Shown here: one piece after another, positions 44,038-53,419 of the stretch
Position numbering within the stretch: position 1 is the first letter of the stretch
How the letters are laid out: each line of letters starts with the position of its first letter
Origin: Bacillota bacterium
GTDB lineage: Bacteria > Bacillota > Clostridia > Lachnospirales > Lachnospiraceae
NCBI GenBank assembly: GCA_023434365.1
Contig: JAEYSV010000014.1
Coordinates: 6,832-70,831, forward strand
DNA length: 64,000 bases
Direction: 5' to 3'
Program-made: the position numbers and the translations under genes
Notes under the pieces: generated by a model
The model's input: only the letters and a program-made list of their open reading frames with translations
Told to the model about the DNA's origin: nothing
Database searches by the model: none

Positions 44038-44988
44038 GTGATTAGGCGAAGTATGATATTCCAAATTGCTTCTCAGATAGATGAGATATCTTCAGATCAA
44101 ATTAATAGTGAGAATATTACAGTGGGGATTGTGGCTCCAAACGAGCTACAGTCCTTCTATAATAAATTGGGCTTTCCACCGGCTTCAGTTAGTGAGTGTA
44201 TGAATCAAACGACGAAATACCGCAATTACATGGAAGTATATGAAGGGCTCAGCTTTGGAATCCTCAATCTTCTCAAGGTTCAGGATGTGTTTGGAGAGCG
44301 AACCAGACTCGGATTTTTCATCAAGCATAACCTATTTCTAATAGTTAGTATTGAAGACAAATCCCAGTTTGCCATGCATTGCTTCGAAGAAGCTCTTGAA
44401 AGAACGCATGGGGCGGTGATTACCCTAGAGAAAATTATCTATTTTTTCTTTGAACGGTTATTTGCAGGAGACAGCATTGCACTAGAAACAATGGATTATC
44501 AGATTAGTTTATTAGAAGATGAAATAGCAACGAAAGAATTAGATGAACATTTTTATCTGGAATTATTAAATCGTCGCAAGGTACTGCTCATTCTCCGTAA
44601 TTATTATGAACAGCTTATTGATATAGGACAAGCATTGTCTGAAAATGAGAACGATATATTTAAAGAAGAGCGCCTGCGGTATTTTAAACTGTTTACCGAT
44701 AAAATGAGGCGCCTTAGTAACAATTCGCAGTTGATGCGTGATAATCTGGTACAGATTCGAGAGGCATACCAGGCACTACTTGATTATAATCTAAATAGCA
44801 ATATGAAGATGTTTACGTTAGTTACGATTGTATTTCTTCCACTCACGCTATTAGTAGGGTGGTATGGTATGAACTTTACGTCAATGCCGGAACTTACCTG
44901 GCAATATGGGTATTACTTTGTCATTGGGTTAACGGTGCTTGTTATTACTACCTGTGTTATTATATTTAAAAAGAAAAACTTATTATAG
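44038..44988 (+). CDS. CorA-like divalent cation transporter
   Basis: The 316-residue protein has a large N-terminal cytoplasmic part with long helices. Two C-terminal membrane helices flank the pore signature YGMNF (about residue 280). This is the CorA Mg2+/Co2+ channel architecture. The start is uncertain: GTG at 44038 is used, ATG at 44053 is also possible, and neither has a good Shine-Dalgarno. It converges on an ABC exporter through a bidirectional terminator. Confidence 0.88.
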   Translation: MIRRSMIFQIASQIDEISSDQINSENITVGIVAPNELQSFYNKLGFPPASVSECMNQTTKYRNYMEVYEGLSFGILNLLKVQDVFGERTRLGFFIKHNLFLIVSIEDKSQFAMHCFEEALERTHGAVITLEKIIYFFFERLFAGDSIALETMDYQISLLEDEIATKELDEHFYLELLNRRKVLLILRNYYEQLIDIGQALSENENDIFKEERLRYFKLFTDKMRRLSNNSQLMRDNLVQIREAYQALLDYNLNSNMKMFTLVTIVFLPLTLLVGWYGMNFTSMPELTWQYGYYFVIGLTVLVITTCVIIFKKKNLL

Positions 44989-45025
44989 GGCGTAAAGCTT
45001 ATGCATTAAGCATAAGCTTTGCGCC
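44989..45025. terminator. Bidirectional terminator between corA-like gene and ABC exporter
   Basis: GGCG-T-AAAGCTTATGC pairs with GCATAAGCTTT-G-CGCC, followed by TTCTTCTT. The stem overlaps the last codons of the minus-strand ABC gene. Confidence 0.85.
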
Positions 45026-46801
45026 TTCTTCTTGTACCTGGCACATTGTCCGGTATAGACCCTCTTCTTTGATAAGAGACTCATGTGTTCCCCTTTGCAC
45101 AATCTTCCCTTCTTTAAACACTAATATAATATCCGCTTTTTTCACCGTAGAGAGACGATGCGCAATCGCAAAAATGGTTTTCTTCCCAGAAAGGTTATTG
45201 ATTGCTTGCTGTATCTTAGATTCTGTCTGAACATCAACAGAAGCAGTAGCTTCATCAAGAATAAGAATCGGAGTATTGCATAATACAGCACGGGCAATTG
45301 CAATACGCTGTTTCTGTCCACCGGATAGTCTTGTTCCCCGTTCCCCTACCTTTGTCTCGTATCCGTCAGCCATTTCCATAATATCCTCATGAATATGAGC
45401 GATACGAGCAGCTTCCATAATCTTATCCATTGTTGCTTCTGGATTAGCAAAGGCTATATTTTCAGCAATGGTTCCATTAAATAAAAAGGTATCCTGAAGT
45501 ACCATACCAATTTGTTTATGCAAACTTTTCTGAGTTAGTGTTTTTAGATCCTTACCATCTAGGCGAATCACACCACTAAGTGGGTCATAAAATCGTCCGA
45601 CTAACTGAGTCAAAGTCGTTTTTCCCACCCCAGTAGCACCGACTAAAGCAATCATTTGCCCTGCTTTTACATCAAAGGAAATGTCATCAAGTACTAAAGT
45701 TTCGTCACTGTAACCAAATGACACATGCTCAAAACTTAAGTCACCATTTACATTGGCAATCTCAATTGCATCTTCGGCATCGGTAATGTTTTGTGGAGTA
45801 TCGAGCACTTCAATAACACGCTCTGCTCCAGCTAAAGATTGCTGCACATGCTCTAATAACTGGGCGATATTAGTAATTGGAGCATAGAACAAGGAAAGAT
45901 AGAGTAGAAATGCTACAATATCTGATACGGGCATACCGTCATGCAGGGCAAAATACCCACCAAAACCTACCACGATAATAGTTCCTAGTGAAGTAAGAAA
46001 TTCAACACTTGGATGGAAGATACCGCTAAGCTTTAGTGCATGAAGCAAACTCGTGGTTAGTATCCCAGCCTTTTCGCTTATTTGGGCAGAAGCTCGTTCT
46101 TGTGTAGAAAAAGCTTGTATCTCATGCATACCGGAAAAGTTATCCTGTAATACAGCTGAAAGTTCTCCTCTGCTTTTTTGCATTTTTCGAAAATTAGGTC
46201 GTACCTTAGTAGTGAAGATGTATCCAGAATATAAAATAAAAGGAATCGGTATACAAGTTAAAAGTGCGAGCTTTGTATTAATTACTAATAATATAATGGT
46301 GACTCCGACTAAGGTAATGATGTTCGTGATTGTTTCAGGAAGAATGTGAGCGTAGAGTAATTCAAACGTTTCTGTATCACTAATTACGCGGCTCATCAAA
46401 TCGCCTGTTTGCTTATCATGGTAATAACCAATACTAAAAGACTGCAATTTGTTATACAGATTCTCACGGAGTTGCTGAACTAATTTCCAGGCTGCAACAT
46501 GGGCTATGTAATTAGATAGAAAGCGGAAAAGGATTCGTGACAGATAGAGTAAAAAAAGAATCATGGTTAGTTGAATAATCTGATGAAATCCTTCCTCGGT
46601 GATTCCGTTTGATACTATTTTAGTCATCTCAGATAAAAGTCTTGGTGCAATCAGATTCACAATAGTTAAAAGAATCGTACTGGTTATTGAGATGGCAAAT
46701 AATAATCGATATTTTTTTGCTTCTTTCGCAATTCTAAGTAGTAGTTTCATAATTGTTTTTCGGCAGAATAATGCCGATAATCCTTTCTTTGGTGTCTGCA
46801 T
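44999..46801 (-). CDS. ABC exporter, homodimer-type half-transporter
   Basis: The 600-residue protein has six membrane helices and an ATPase with Walker A GATGVGKTT, signature LSGGQKQRIAIARAV, Walker B LILDEATASVD and switch AIAHRLST. All catalytic residues are intact, unlike the first protein at 34468, so it probably works as a homodimer. The start is uncertain: ATG at 46801 is used, but MKLLLRIAKEAKKYR at 46750 looks more typical; neither has a strong ribosome-binding site. It lies downstream of glmS, separated by a terminator. Confidence 0.88.
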   Translation of the reverse strand: MQTPKKGLSALFCRKTIMKLLLRIAKEAKKYRLLFAISITSTILLTIVNLIAPRLLSEMTKIVSNGITEEGFHQIIQLTMILFLLYLSRILFRFLSNYIAHVAAWKLVQQLRENLYNKLQSFSIGYYHDKQTGDLMSRVISDTETFELLYAHILPETITNIITLVGVTIILLVINTKLALLTCIPIPFILYSGYIFTTKVRPNFRKMQKSRGELSAVLQDNFSGMHEIQAFSTQERASAQISEKAGILTTSLLHALKLSGIFHPSVEFLTSLGTIIVVGFGGYFALHDGMPVSDIVAFLLYLSLFYAPITNIAQLLEHVQQSLAGAERVIEVLDTPQNITDAEDAIEIANVNGDLSFEHVSFGYSDETLVLDDISFDVKAGQMIALVGATGVGKTTLTQLVGRFYDPLSGVIRLDGKDLKTLTQKSLHKQIGMVLQDTFLFNGTIAENIAFANPEATMDKIMEAARIAHIHEDIMEMADGYETKVGERGTRLSGGQKQRIAIARAVLCNTPILILDEATASVDVQTESKIQQAINNLSGKKTIFAIAHRLSTVKKADIILVFKEGKIVQRGTHESLIKEEGLYRTMCQVQEEGAKLMLNA

Positions 46802-46838
46802 AGTGGGAGCAGCAGTGTTATGCTATAATATATTATAA

Positions 46839-46866
46839 ACGGTGTAGCCAGAAATGACTACACCGT
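46839..46866 (-). terminator. Terminator after glmS
   Basis: ACGGTGTAG pairs with CTACACCGT around ten bases, then TTTAT on the minus strand. Confidence 0.75.
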
Positions 46867-46893
46867 AATTGCTTAATAATTTATATAATTTGT

Positions 46894-48714
46894 CTATTCT
46901 ACTGTAACGCTTTTTGCAAGATTTCTTGGTTGATCTACGTCATGACCACGTAGAATCGAACAATAATATGCAATAAATTGAACAAACACAGCAGTAGTAA
47001 AAGGGGTAAAGTAATCGGCTACCTTAGGAAGTGCAAAATGATATTTACAAATATCATCTGGAAGATCAGCATCAGCATTGGTTACTAGAATGACATGAGC
47101 ACCACGGGACTGCACTTCACGAATATTGCTAATCATTTTAGCATAAACATGCTCCTGTGTAGCTAATGCAATAACAGGAACACCTTCTGTGATTAAGGAG
47201 ATGGTTCCGTGCTTTAATTCACCAGCAGGATAAGCTTCAGAATGAATGTAGCTGATTTCTTTTAGTTTTAATGAACCTTCCATGGATAAGGCATAATCTA
47301 ATCCACGTCCAATATAGAATAAATCATCTACATTAACGATACTTTGGCTGATTGCTTGATAAGTTTTGGCATGTGTAAGCATCTGTGGAACAGTTGCAAT
47401 CGCTTTTTGCAGTTCTTTAATGAACTCTTTTACTTCTTCCTCTGTTTGTTTATTTAGGCATAAGGCAAATCTTGCAGCGATTAGATAGAAAACGGAAAGC
47501 TGTACCGTATAAGCTTTTGTGCTCGCAACTGCAATCTCAGGGCCTGCATGAGTATAAAGAACATAGTCACTTTCTCGTGCTATACTAGAACCTTTAACGT
47601 TGACAATCGAAAGAGTCTTAGCCTTACGCTCTTTTGCTAGACGGATGGCTGCAAGTGTATCAGCTGTTTCACCGGATTGGCTAATTGTAATCAATAATGT
47701 GTTTTCATCCATGATTGGATCGGCATAACGAAACTCGGAAGCAACCTCTACGGCAACCGGAATACGTGTCATTTTCTCAATCAGATTTTTACCAACCAGG
47801 CCAGCATGCATTGCAGTTCCGCAAGCAGTAATGACAATTCGGTTACAATTTAAGAAAAGTTCGTCTGGCACCTGATCTTCACTAAAGGAAGGCAGTCCGT
47901 TTTTGATACGAGGAGTAATTGTATTAAGTAGTGCCTGTGGCTGGTTGTGAATCTCTTTTAGCATAAAATGAGCAAAGCCGCCTTTTTTTGCTGCCGTCAT
48001 ATCCCAGTCAACATGAATCATGGAAGGAGTAACAATTGTTCCATCGAGTTCTTTTACCTGGATACTGTCTTTGGTAAGAGTAGCGATGCACATTTCAGGT
48101 AAAACAAAATAATCTTTACTATAATCAATTAAAGCAACCATATCGGAAGCAATGAAACTACCTTCTTTTGTCTGCGAAGCAACTAATGGACTACCATTAC
48201 GGATACAGTAAATGGTATCTTTAAATTCATCAAACATGATACAGAAGGCGTACTGTCCGTCTAGTTTTGCAACTGCCTTATTAATCGCAGATTCTGGATT
48301 ACCGTCATAACAATCACTGACTACCATAGCAGCTATTTCTGTGTCGGTTTGTGAAACTGGATAGATACCCTTTGCAGCTAATTCTTCTTGAAGTTCCTGA
48401 TAGTTTTCAATAATTCCGTTATGAATTAACGTAACATTGCCGCAAGTATGAGGATGGGAGTTGATATCACTTACTCCACCATGAGTGGCCCATCTGGTGT
48501 GACCGATACCGCAAGTAGTTTCGGTCAAAGAAGAAGCGTTCACCTTATCTTTTAGCATGAATACTTTACCAGCTGTTTTAATGGTCTTAATGTCGTTTCC
48601 TTCAAAAAATGCAATCCCCGCACTGTCATATCCACGGTACTCTAAAGCAGCAAGCCCTTGTACTAACACATTAGTTGCATCAAGAAATCCTGTAAATCCA
48701 ATAATTCCACACAT
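46894..48714 (-). CDS. glmS: Glutamine--fructose-6-phosphate aminotransferase (isomerizing)
   Basis: The ATG at 48714 is chosen so that the product begins MCGIIGFTG, with the N-terminal nucleophile Cys exposed after Met removal; AAAGGAGA precedes it. The 606-residue enzyme has an N-terminal glutaminase domain (Cys1, GIGHTRWATHG) and two SIS domains (TISQSGETADTLAA, IGRGLDYALSMEGSLKLKE). The C-terminal KSVTVE is conserved. It makes glucosamine-6-phosphate, the entry to peptidoglycan and amino-sugar synthesis. It is preceded by a glmS ribozyme. Confidence 0.98.
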   Translation of the reverse strand: MCGIIGFTGFLDATNVLVQGLAALEYRGYDSAGIAFFEGNDIKTIKTAGKVFMLKDKVNASSLTETTCGIGHTRWATHGGVSDINSHPHTCGNVTLIHNGIIENYQELQEELAAKGIYPVSQTDTEIAAMVVSDCYDGNPESAINKAVAKLDGQYAFCIMFDEFKDTIYCIRNGSPLVASQTKEGSFIASDMVALIDYSKDYFVLPEMCIATLTKDSIQVKELDGTIVTPSMIHVDWDMTAAKKGGFAHFMLKEIHNQPQALLNTITPRIKNGLPSFSEDQVPDELFLNCNRIVITACGTAMHAGLVGKNLIEKMTRIPVAVEVASEFRYADPIMDENTLLITISQSGETADTLAAIRLAKERKAKTLSIVNVKGSSIARESDYVLYTHAGPEIAVASTKAYTVQLSVFYLIAARFALCLNKQTEEEVKEFIKELQKAIATVPQMLTHAKTYQAISQSIVNVDDLFYIGRGLDYALSMEGSLKLKEISYIHSEAYPAGELKHGTISLITEGVPVIALATQEHVYAKMISNIREVQSRGAHVILVTNADADLPDDICKYHFALPKVADYFTPFTTAVFVQFIAYYCSILRGHDVDQPRNLAKSVTVE

Positions 48715-48855
48715 AGCAATGTCTCCTTTGGGCATAAAAAAGAAAACCTTCGTCATTTTGCGAAAGAATCAAAGCCCATATATTCCTACACAGAAGAAAA
48801 ACGCCTTTGTCATACATGATAAAAATTAATCTATCACGTGAAAAGCACTATTTTT

Positions 48856-49014
48856 CAGCTTGTAGTTTTCGTTGTTACTGCTGAATTTGTCTGATGGTTG
48901 CCCATTGGTTTATCAACAGCTTACGGACACATTGGGGTCCGGGAAAGCATCCGCCGAATCTTCGATAACTTTCCTCCTCGTCAACCTTTCCCGCAGGAAA
49001 AGGTGCCTGGCGCT
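48856..49014 (-). ncRNA. glmS ribozyme-riboswitch
   Basis: On the minus strand, about 140 bases upstream of glmS, the conserved core is present. The cleavage site A-GCGCC is at 49014/49013, followed by GTTGACGAGG, TTATCGA, TTCGGCGGATG and CCCGG. AAGTGGGCAACC-like and GTAACAACGAAA pieces of the P3/P4 region come next. The ribozyme self-cleaves with glucosamine-6-phosphate as cofactor and destabilises the glmS mRNA. Confidence 0.95.
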
Positions 49015-49107
49015 AATTTTATCAGTAATGGAGGGAAGTGGGATGTCTTTATCACATCGCAGATATCACATTACCGAAGACATTTCTGTCATCTTACTAT
49101 ATACTAT

Positions 49108-49133
49108 ATGACACGTAATTTAATACGTGTCAT
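49108..49133. repeat. 26-base inverted repeat upstream of the glmS ribozyme
   Basis: ATGACACGTA-ATTTAA-TACGTGTCAT, perfect 10-bp arms, no T-run. It lies between the end of the 49210 gene and the ribozyme, near a plausible glmS -10 (TATAGT on the minus strand). It could be a repressor operator or a stop for the upstream gene. Confidence 0.55.
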
Positions 49134-49209
49134 ACTAATAGTATCATTTTTTATGGTTGAAAGCAAACATTAAGTATAAAAAATTAGTGGTAAATAAATC
49201 ATGGTGCTA

Positions 49210-49644
49210 TTATAGTGATTCATCCTCCTGTTTTTTATACTTGGATATCATGCGATCAATAAAATATAAAAGGAAGAAAGAGCCAAGCTGTAATAAGAAA
49301 TAAATAAAGGTAAATCCAAAAGCGTAGTTCCACATATCGCTGTGATATGGATTCTGTATACATAGGACGAATACTATGGCTACAACGTTTATGGCTGCCA
49401 GAAAGCCAAACTCAAAACGGAGCTGCTTCATCGTCACATAACAGAAGATGCCGGATAAGAAGGCATATGGTGGAAAGCAGTAAAAGGTTGCTATTACATA
49501 AACAGCTGGGTCGCCTGTTTCGCTTAGGTACAGGCAGAGTAGATAAAAGGAAAAATAACATATGAGCGTTACCAGCACATAGATTGGGTGTACTAGTTGG
49601 ATTTTAAATCCCAAAAACTGTACTTTCTTCATCAATAACTTCAT
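49210..49644 (-). CDS. Small membrane protein of unknown function (144 aa)
   Basis: ATG at 49644 follows AGAAAGGAAC; a longer frame would enter the repeat array. Four membrane helices are visible (about 20-40, 50-75, 80-100 and 112-135). A Lys-rich N-terminus (MKLLMKK) and a Lys/Glu C-terminus suggest cytoplasmic ends. No family recognised. It sits directly downstream of the palindromic repeat array. Confidence 0.6.
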   Translation of the reverse strand: MKLLMKKVQFLGFKIQLVHPIYVLVTLICYFSFYLLCLYLSETGDPAVYVIATFYCFPPYAFLSGIFCYVTMKQLRFEFGFLAAINVVAIVFVLCIQNPYHSDMWNYAFGFTFIYFLLQLGSFFLLYFIDRMISKYKKQEDESL

Positions 49645-49664
49645 TTTCTTGTTCCTTTCTTGGT

Positions 49665-50129
49665 GTGAGGGCAAAAGCTATGTAGTTCATGATTTGCCAA
49701 TTTGCTTAGGGGATTATGAGGGCAAAAGCCTTGTGTAGGTTAATTTGCCAATTTGCCTTTTGTATGTGGGCAAGCAATACATAACATATTTCATACGCAA
49801 CTCGCTCTCGCTTGGATGACGACCTAGCGGTACGTAAGAACCCAAAATACGGGTTCTAAGTGCCGACGTCGTCATAACAGTTGCGTATCAAAATATGTTT
49901 TGTATTTGCTTGTTATATTGTTTACGGGCAAATTGGCAAAGCGTAGTTTTCGGGGCTTTTGCCGTTTAAAGTCTACGGGCAAATTGGCAAAGCGTAGTGT
50001 TACGGGGCTTTTGCCGTTTAAAATTCACGGGTAAAATGACAGGGTTTTGTATTATGGGATTTTTGCCATGAAAAGTTTAAGGGTAAACAGGGCTTTGTTT
50101 TATACGGCTTTTGTCGTAGTAAAGCCTTA
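49665..50129. repeat. Large palindromic repeat element with mirrored and tandem units
   Basis: Two units on the left (49665-49706 and 49717-49760) contain GGGCAAAAGC...TTTGCCAATTTGC. Four units on the right (49924-49974, 49975-50026, 50027-50079 and 50080-50129) contain the reverse order, GGGCAAATTGGCAAA...GGGGCTTTTGCC; the last two are degenerate. Between them lies a central inverted repeat: CAAGCAATACATAACATATT.. pairs with ..AATATGTTTTGTATTTGCTTG, ATACGCAACT with AGTTGCGTAT, and AAGAACCC with GGGTTCT at the centre (about 49846). Each unit can also fold alone. No coding capacity or transposase is seen. Confidence 0.85.
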
Positions 50130-50189
50130 TGGTCATATTTAATAAGCGTAGTTTTAGTATAGCATACTATGTACATTTTTTTAAGTGTT

Positions 50190-51185
50190 TTATAGTAGTT
50201 GTTTTAGTCGTGTGTAGGCTTCTTTTAATTGGTTGGTGGCGAAGGTGTATTGGTCTTTGGTTGGATACATTCGGTATTTGGTTTCGATGGACATCACAAG
50301 ATACAGATAGATGTCGTATAGGTTAGCACGTATTGGGTATAGGTTACGGTAGTTGAGTAACGACTTTGCGCCTATTTGATATCCGCATAAAAAACTGTGA
50401 TTGTGGCTATGATATCGAAAATAATATTCCATCATTGGGTCTGTGAACATTGCACGTTCAAAATCAATGATACCGGTAATTTTGTTCTGATGCACTAATA
50501 CGTTTCCATCCCATAGATCGAAGTGAACCAATGCTGGACGGTTAACTTCCTTTAACGCAGAGGAAGCATCCAAGATCAGTCGGTGTACTTTATCATAGGG
50601 GATACCAATATCCAGATCAATTCTCAGACCATCGGTCAGTACCATGTCGACAAGTAATAGAAAAAAGTCTTTTTGATTGTCACGATATGTTTCCTGCCTG
50701 CCGGGTAACCCATAGTAGTCAGAGGTAACGTCATTTATTTTTGCATTCAGAATGCCAAGTTCTTTGTGTAGCTGATCTGTTTCTGATTTGGTTAAGCTTA
50801 CTTTCTCTAAGTAATCAAGGTTTTGTCCGGGCATCTTTTCCATTAGCAAATAATTGGAGTTGCAAAGAGACTTGGTTGTGTCATAATATAATACAGTTGG
50901 GACCGGTAACTTAGAGTGTTCTTTTAGTAGCTGCATGGCATAGACTTCAGTGTCCATCAGATCCTTTTCATAAGACATTACAGCCACATAAGGTGGTGGA
51001 GCAATTTTTAATATATAAGAATCGCAGCCATGTGTGATGTCATATGCTGCGTTATAATAACCATTGGTTAGTTCTTGAATGCAGAGTGGTTGTTCTTTGA
51101 AGCATGGATTTATAGAGTGAAGGGCACTGAGTACCATTTGTTCAATTCGTTCCATGCACTGTCTGTTCTTAGTTCTGCTATCCAT
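50190..51185 (-). CDS. APH/choline kinase-family phosphotransferase
   Basis: ATG at 51185 follows AGGAGG by 5 bases. The 331-residue kinase-fold protein has an N-terminal nucleotide region (LTNGYYNAAYDITHGCDSYI), the Brenner motif HFDLWDGNVL with catalytic Asp, and IIDFERAMFTDPMMEYYF. Similar proteins phosphorylate aminoglycosides, macrolides, homoserine or choline; the substrate is not evident. A resistance role should not be assumed. It stands alone upstream of the repeat array. Confidence 0.85.
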   Translation of the reverse strand: MDSRTKNRQCMERIEQMVLSALHSINPCFKEQPLCIQELTNGYYNAAYDITHGCDSYILKIAPPPYVAVMSYEKDLMDTEVYAMQLLKEHSKLPVPTVLYYDTTKSLCNSNYLLMEKMPGQNLDYLEKVSLTKSETDQLHKELGILNAKINDVTSDYYGLPGRQETYRDNQKDFFLLLVDMVLTDGLRIDLDIGIPYDKVHRLILDASSALKEVNRPALVHFDLWDGNVLVHQNKITGIIDFERAMFTDPMMEYYFRYHSHNHSFLCGYQIGAKSLLNYRNLYPIRANLYDIYLYLVMSIETKYRMYPTKDQYTFATNQLKEAYTRLKQLL

Positions 51186-51320
51186 AAGTTCCTCCTGCAA
51201 AAAGTATTGATATAGAAAAAGTATACTATATTATTGCTCTTGTGAAGATGGAAATAAAGAGAGTTTTCATGTACTTTTTCATATAAATCTTGCATTTGAG
51301 TAACAAGAAAGGAAATAGAT

Positions 51321-51833
51321 ATGATTAGTAAAATGTACTATGGTTTGATAATGGTAGGAATGGTTGTAATCCTGATGAGTTGCGAAGGAAGAAAGCCTGA
51401 AAATGGTGACTTAGAAAATGGTGAGAGTATATCTAGTATGGAGCCTGACAATAATCGTTTGCAAGACGATAGTGATGATGCTGCTAATAAAGCGGCTATA
51501 AGCATTCAGGAGGATACTTTTTTTGCGCAGATTGAAACTATTCTGTTAAATTATCAGGATTATCTTGGACAGACAATTGAGTTAGATGGAATATTTCTTA
51601 CGTATACTGATGACGTGAGTGGTGATAGCTATTATTCTGTTTTTCGATATGGACCAGAGGAAAAGGAAGGGTTTGAGATATCTGGAGATTTTACTGTACC
51701 AGAGGAATATACCTGGGTTCATGTAAAAGGAGTGCTCAGTATGTACCGGGAAGGGTCGTATAAGCATATCATTTTAAAGAATGTGACCTTGCAACCGATA
51801 GAGGTTAAAGAAGAGGGAATATCGTGTCATTAA
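51321..51833 (+). CDS. Lipoprotein with TIGR03943/DUF1980-like domain (170 aa)
   Basis: The signal peptide ends in lipobox LMSC (Cys21). An acidic Asn/Asp/Glu linker (about 22-60) follows. A C-terminal beta-rich domain (about 65-160) reads YLGQTIELDGIFLTYTDD and GDFTVPEEYTWVHVKGVLS. This OB-like layout resembles the C-terminal domain of TIGR03943 proteins; function is unknown. ATG with AAAGGAAA. Ends at a terminator shared with argG. Confidence 0.72.
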   Translation: MISKMYYGLIMVGMVVILMSCEGRKPENGDLENGESISSMEPDNNRLQDDSDDAANKAAISIQEDTFFAQIETILLNYQDYLGQTIELDGIFLTYTDDVSGDSYYSVFRYGPEEKEGFEISGDFTVPEEYTWVHVKGVLSMYREGSYKHIILKNVTLQPIEVKEEGISCH

Positions 51834-51839
51834 TGAGAA

Positions 51840-51868
51840 GGGTGCCACTACTAGTGACACCCAGTTTT
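51840..51868. terminator. Bidirectional terminator between lipoprotein gene and argG
   Basis: GGGTG-C-CAC and GTG-A-CACCC pair around TACTA, then AGTTTTT. Symmetric for both converging genes. Confidence 0.8.
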
Positions 51869-51871
51869 TAG

Positions 51872-53092
51872 CTATTTTTTATGATTTACTTCTGCCATTT
51901 TCATTGCACGTACTTTTAAGGATAATCCAAATAAATTGATAAATCCTTCTGCGTCGTGGTGATTATATAATTCACCAGTAGTAAAGCTTGCTAAGGATTC
52001 ACTATATAAGGAGTATGGGCTAGTAGTTCCAGCTTTGATGATATTGCCTTTGTAAAGCTTGAATTTAACTTCACCAGTCACATATTGCTGTGTTGTTTCA
52101 ATAAATGCCTGAATTGCTTCACGAAGAGGAGTGAACCATTTGCCTTCGTATACAAGGTCAGCGAATTTGTTGCCCATTTCTTTCTTTAAAGTATAAGTAT
52201 CACGGTCTAAGATTAATTCTTCTAACTGCTGATGAGCTTCCATTAAGATGGTTCCACCAGGAGTTTCGTATACACCACGGGATTTCATCCCAACGACACG
52301 GTTTTCCACAATATCAATAATTCCAATTCCGTGTTTTCCACCAAGAGCATTGAGTTCTGTAATAATATCACTTACTTTCATTGCTTTGCCATTAAGAGTT
52401 TTTGGTACTCCTTGTTCAAAGGTCATTGTAAGATACTCGCCTTCCTCCGGTGCCTTTTCAGGAGTGGTGCCCAGTACTAACAGGTGGTCATAGTTTGGTT
52501 CATTCGCAGGATCTTCTAATTCTAAGCCTTCATGGCTGATATGCCATAGGTTACGGTCACGGCTGTAACTTTTATCTACGGAAAATGGTAGTTCGATTCC
52601 ATGTTGTTTGCAATATTCAATTTCAGCTTCACGGGAATCCATACCCCAAGTATCTAATCTCCATGGAGCAATGATTTTTAGATCAGGAGCTAGGGCTTTG
52701 ATTCCAAGTTCAAAACGAATCTGGTCATTTCCTTTCCCGGTTGCTCCGTGACAGATTGCAGTTGCACCTTCAATTCTTGCAATTTCTACTAGACGTTTAG
52801 CAATCAAAGGACGTGCCATACTAGTTCCAAGTAAGTATTTATTTTCATAGATTGCATTGGCTTGAACACATGGTACTACATAATCATCACAAAATTCGTC
52901 TACAACATCCTCAATATAGAGTTTGCTTGCGCCGGATAATTTGGCTCTATCTTCTAAACCATCTAATTCATTACCCTGCCCAACATCAATACAGCAGCAG
53001 ACTACATCATAATCATAGTTTTCTTTTAACCAAGGGATAATCGCAGTGGTATCTAATCCACCGGAATATGCTAATATAACTTTTTCCTTCAT
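51872..53092 (-). CDS. argG: Argininosuccinate synthase
   Basis: ATG at 53092 is chosen because GGAGG lies 7 bases upstream; the ATG at 53098 is only one base from it. The 406-residue ATP-pyrophosphatase has the P-loop AYSGGLDTTAIIPWL, GATGKGNDQIRFE and SRGVYETPGG motifs. It joins citrulline and aspartate using ATP. It is transcribed away from argCJBD, so both arms can share the same control region. The partner argH is not in the window. Confidence 0.97.
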   Translation of the reverse strand: MKEKVILAYSGGLDTTAIIPWLKENYDYDVVCCCIDVGQGNELDGLEDRAKLSGASKLYIEDVVDEFCDDYVVPCVQANAIYENKYLLGTSMARPLIAKRLVEIARIEGATAICHGATGKGNDQIRFELGIKALAPDLKIIAPWRLDTWGMDSREAEIEYCKQHGIELPFSVDKSYSRDRNLWHISHEGLELEDPANEPNYDHLLVLGTTPEKAPEEGEYLTMTFEQGVPKTLNGKAMKVSDIITELNALGGKHGIGIIDIVENRVVGMKSRGVYETPGGTILMEAHQQLEELILDRDTYTLKKEMGNKFADLVYEGKWFTPLREAIQAFIETTQQYVTGEVKFKLYKGNIIKAGTTSPYSLYSESLASFTTGELYNHHDAEGFINLFGLSLKVRAMKMAEVNHKK

Positions 53093-53138
53093 ATTCATTC
53101 CTCCATATTACTTTGTTTTTTGTCATTCACTTGTTATA

Positions 53139-53167
53139 AATATACATCAATATGATTCTATATGCAA
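53139..53167 (-). promoter_or_regulatory. Promoter of argG
   Basis: Minus strand: TTGCAT, 17-base spacer, TATATT, about 50 bases before the argG start. Confidence 0.7.
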
Positions 53168-53419
53168 GTGGTATTTTGGATTATTTTTGTTGTTTTTTTT
53201 GCTGGATTTCTTTGGCTTGTCTAAAAAGATATGTTTATTAGTCCTAATAATACTATTAATTAGAGTCTTTTCTTATATTATAGAAGAAGTAGCTTGGTTT
53301 AATCACGAAATAACAAGAAAAGAATATTATAAAATACTACTTGCATATTATTCAGAACGGATGTATAATTATTAAAACATTTTAGTAAGTGTAACTGTAG
53401 TCTTTACGTTTAGGTGTAC

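Noticed and set aside
48872..49173. Small plus-strand proteins upstream of glmS
   Set aside because: These frames are the antisense of the glmS ribozyme and lack ribosome-binding sites.
49771..49913. Integron attC-like site
   Set aside because: The central imperfect palindrome lacks paired RYYYAAC/GTTRRRY ends in the right places, and no integrase or cassette is seen.
49665..50129. CRISPR array
   Set aside because: Units differ in length, are themselves palindromic over their whole extent, occur in both orientations, and have no unique spacers; no cas genes are present.
50190..51185. Antibiotic resistance gene
   Set aside because: APH-fold kinases have many substrates; nothing in the sequence or context points to a drug.
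53046..53375. Hydrophobic 109-residue protein between argG and argC
   Set aside because: Starts inside argG antisense, overlaps the argG promoter, has no ribosome-binding site, and owes its hydrophobic look to T-rich DNA.
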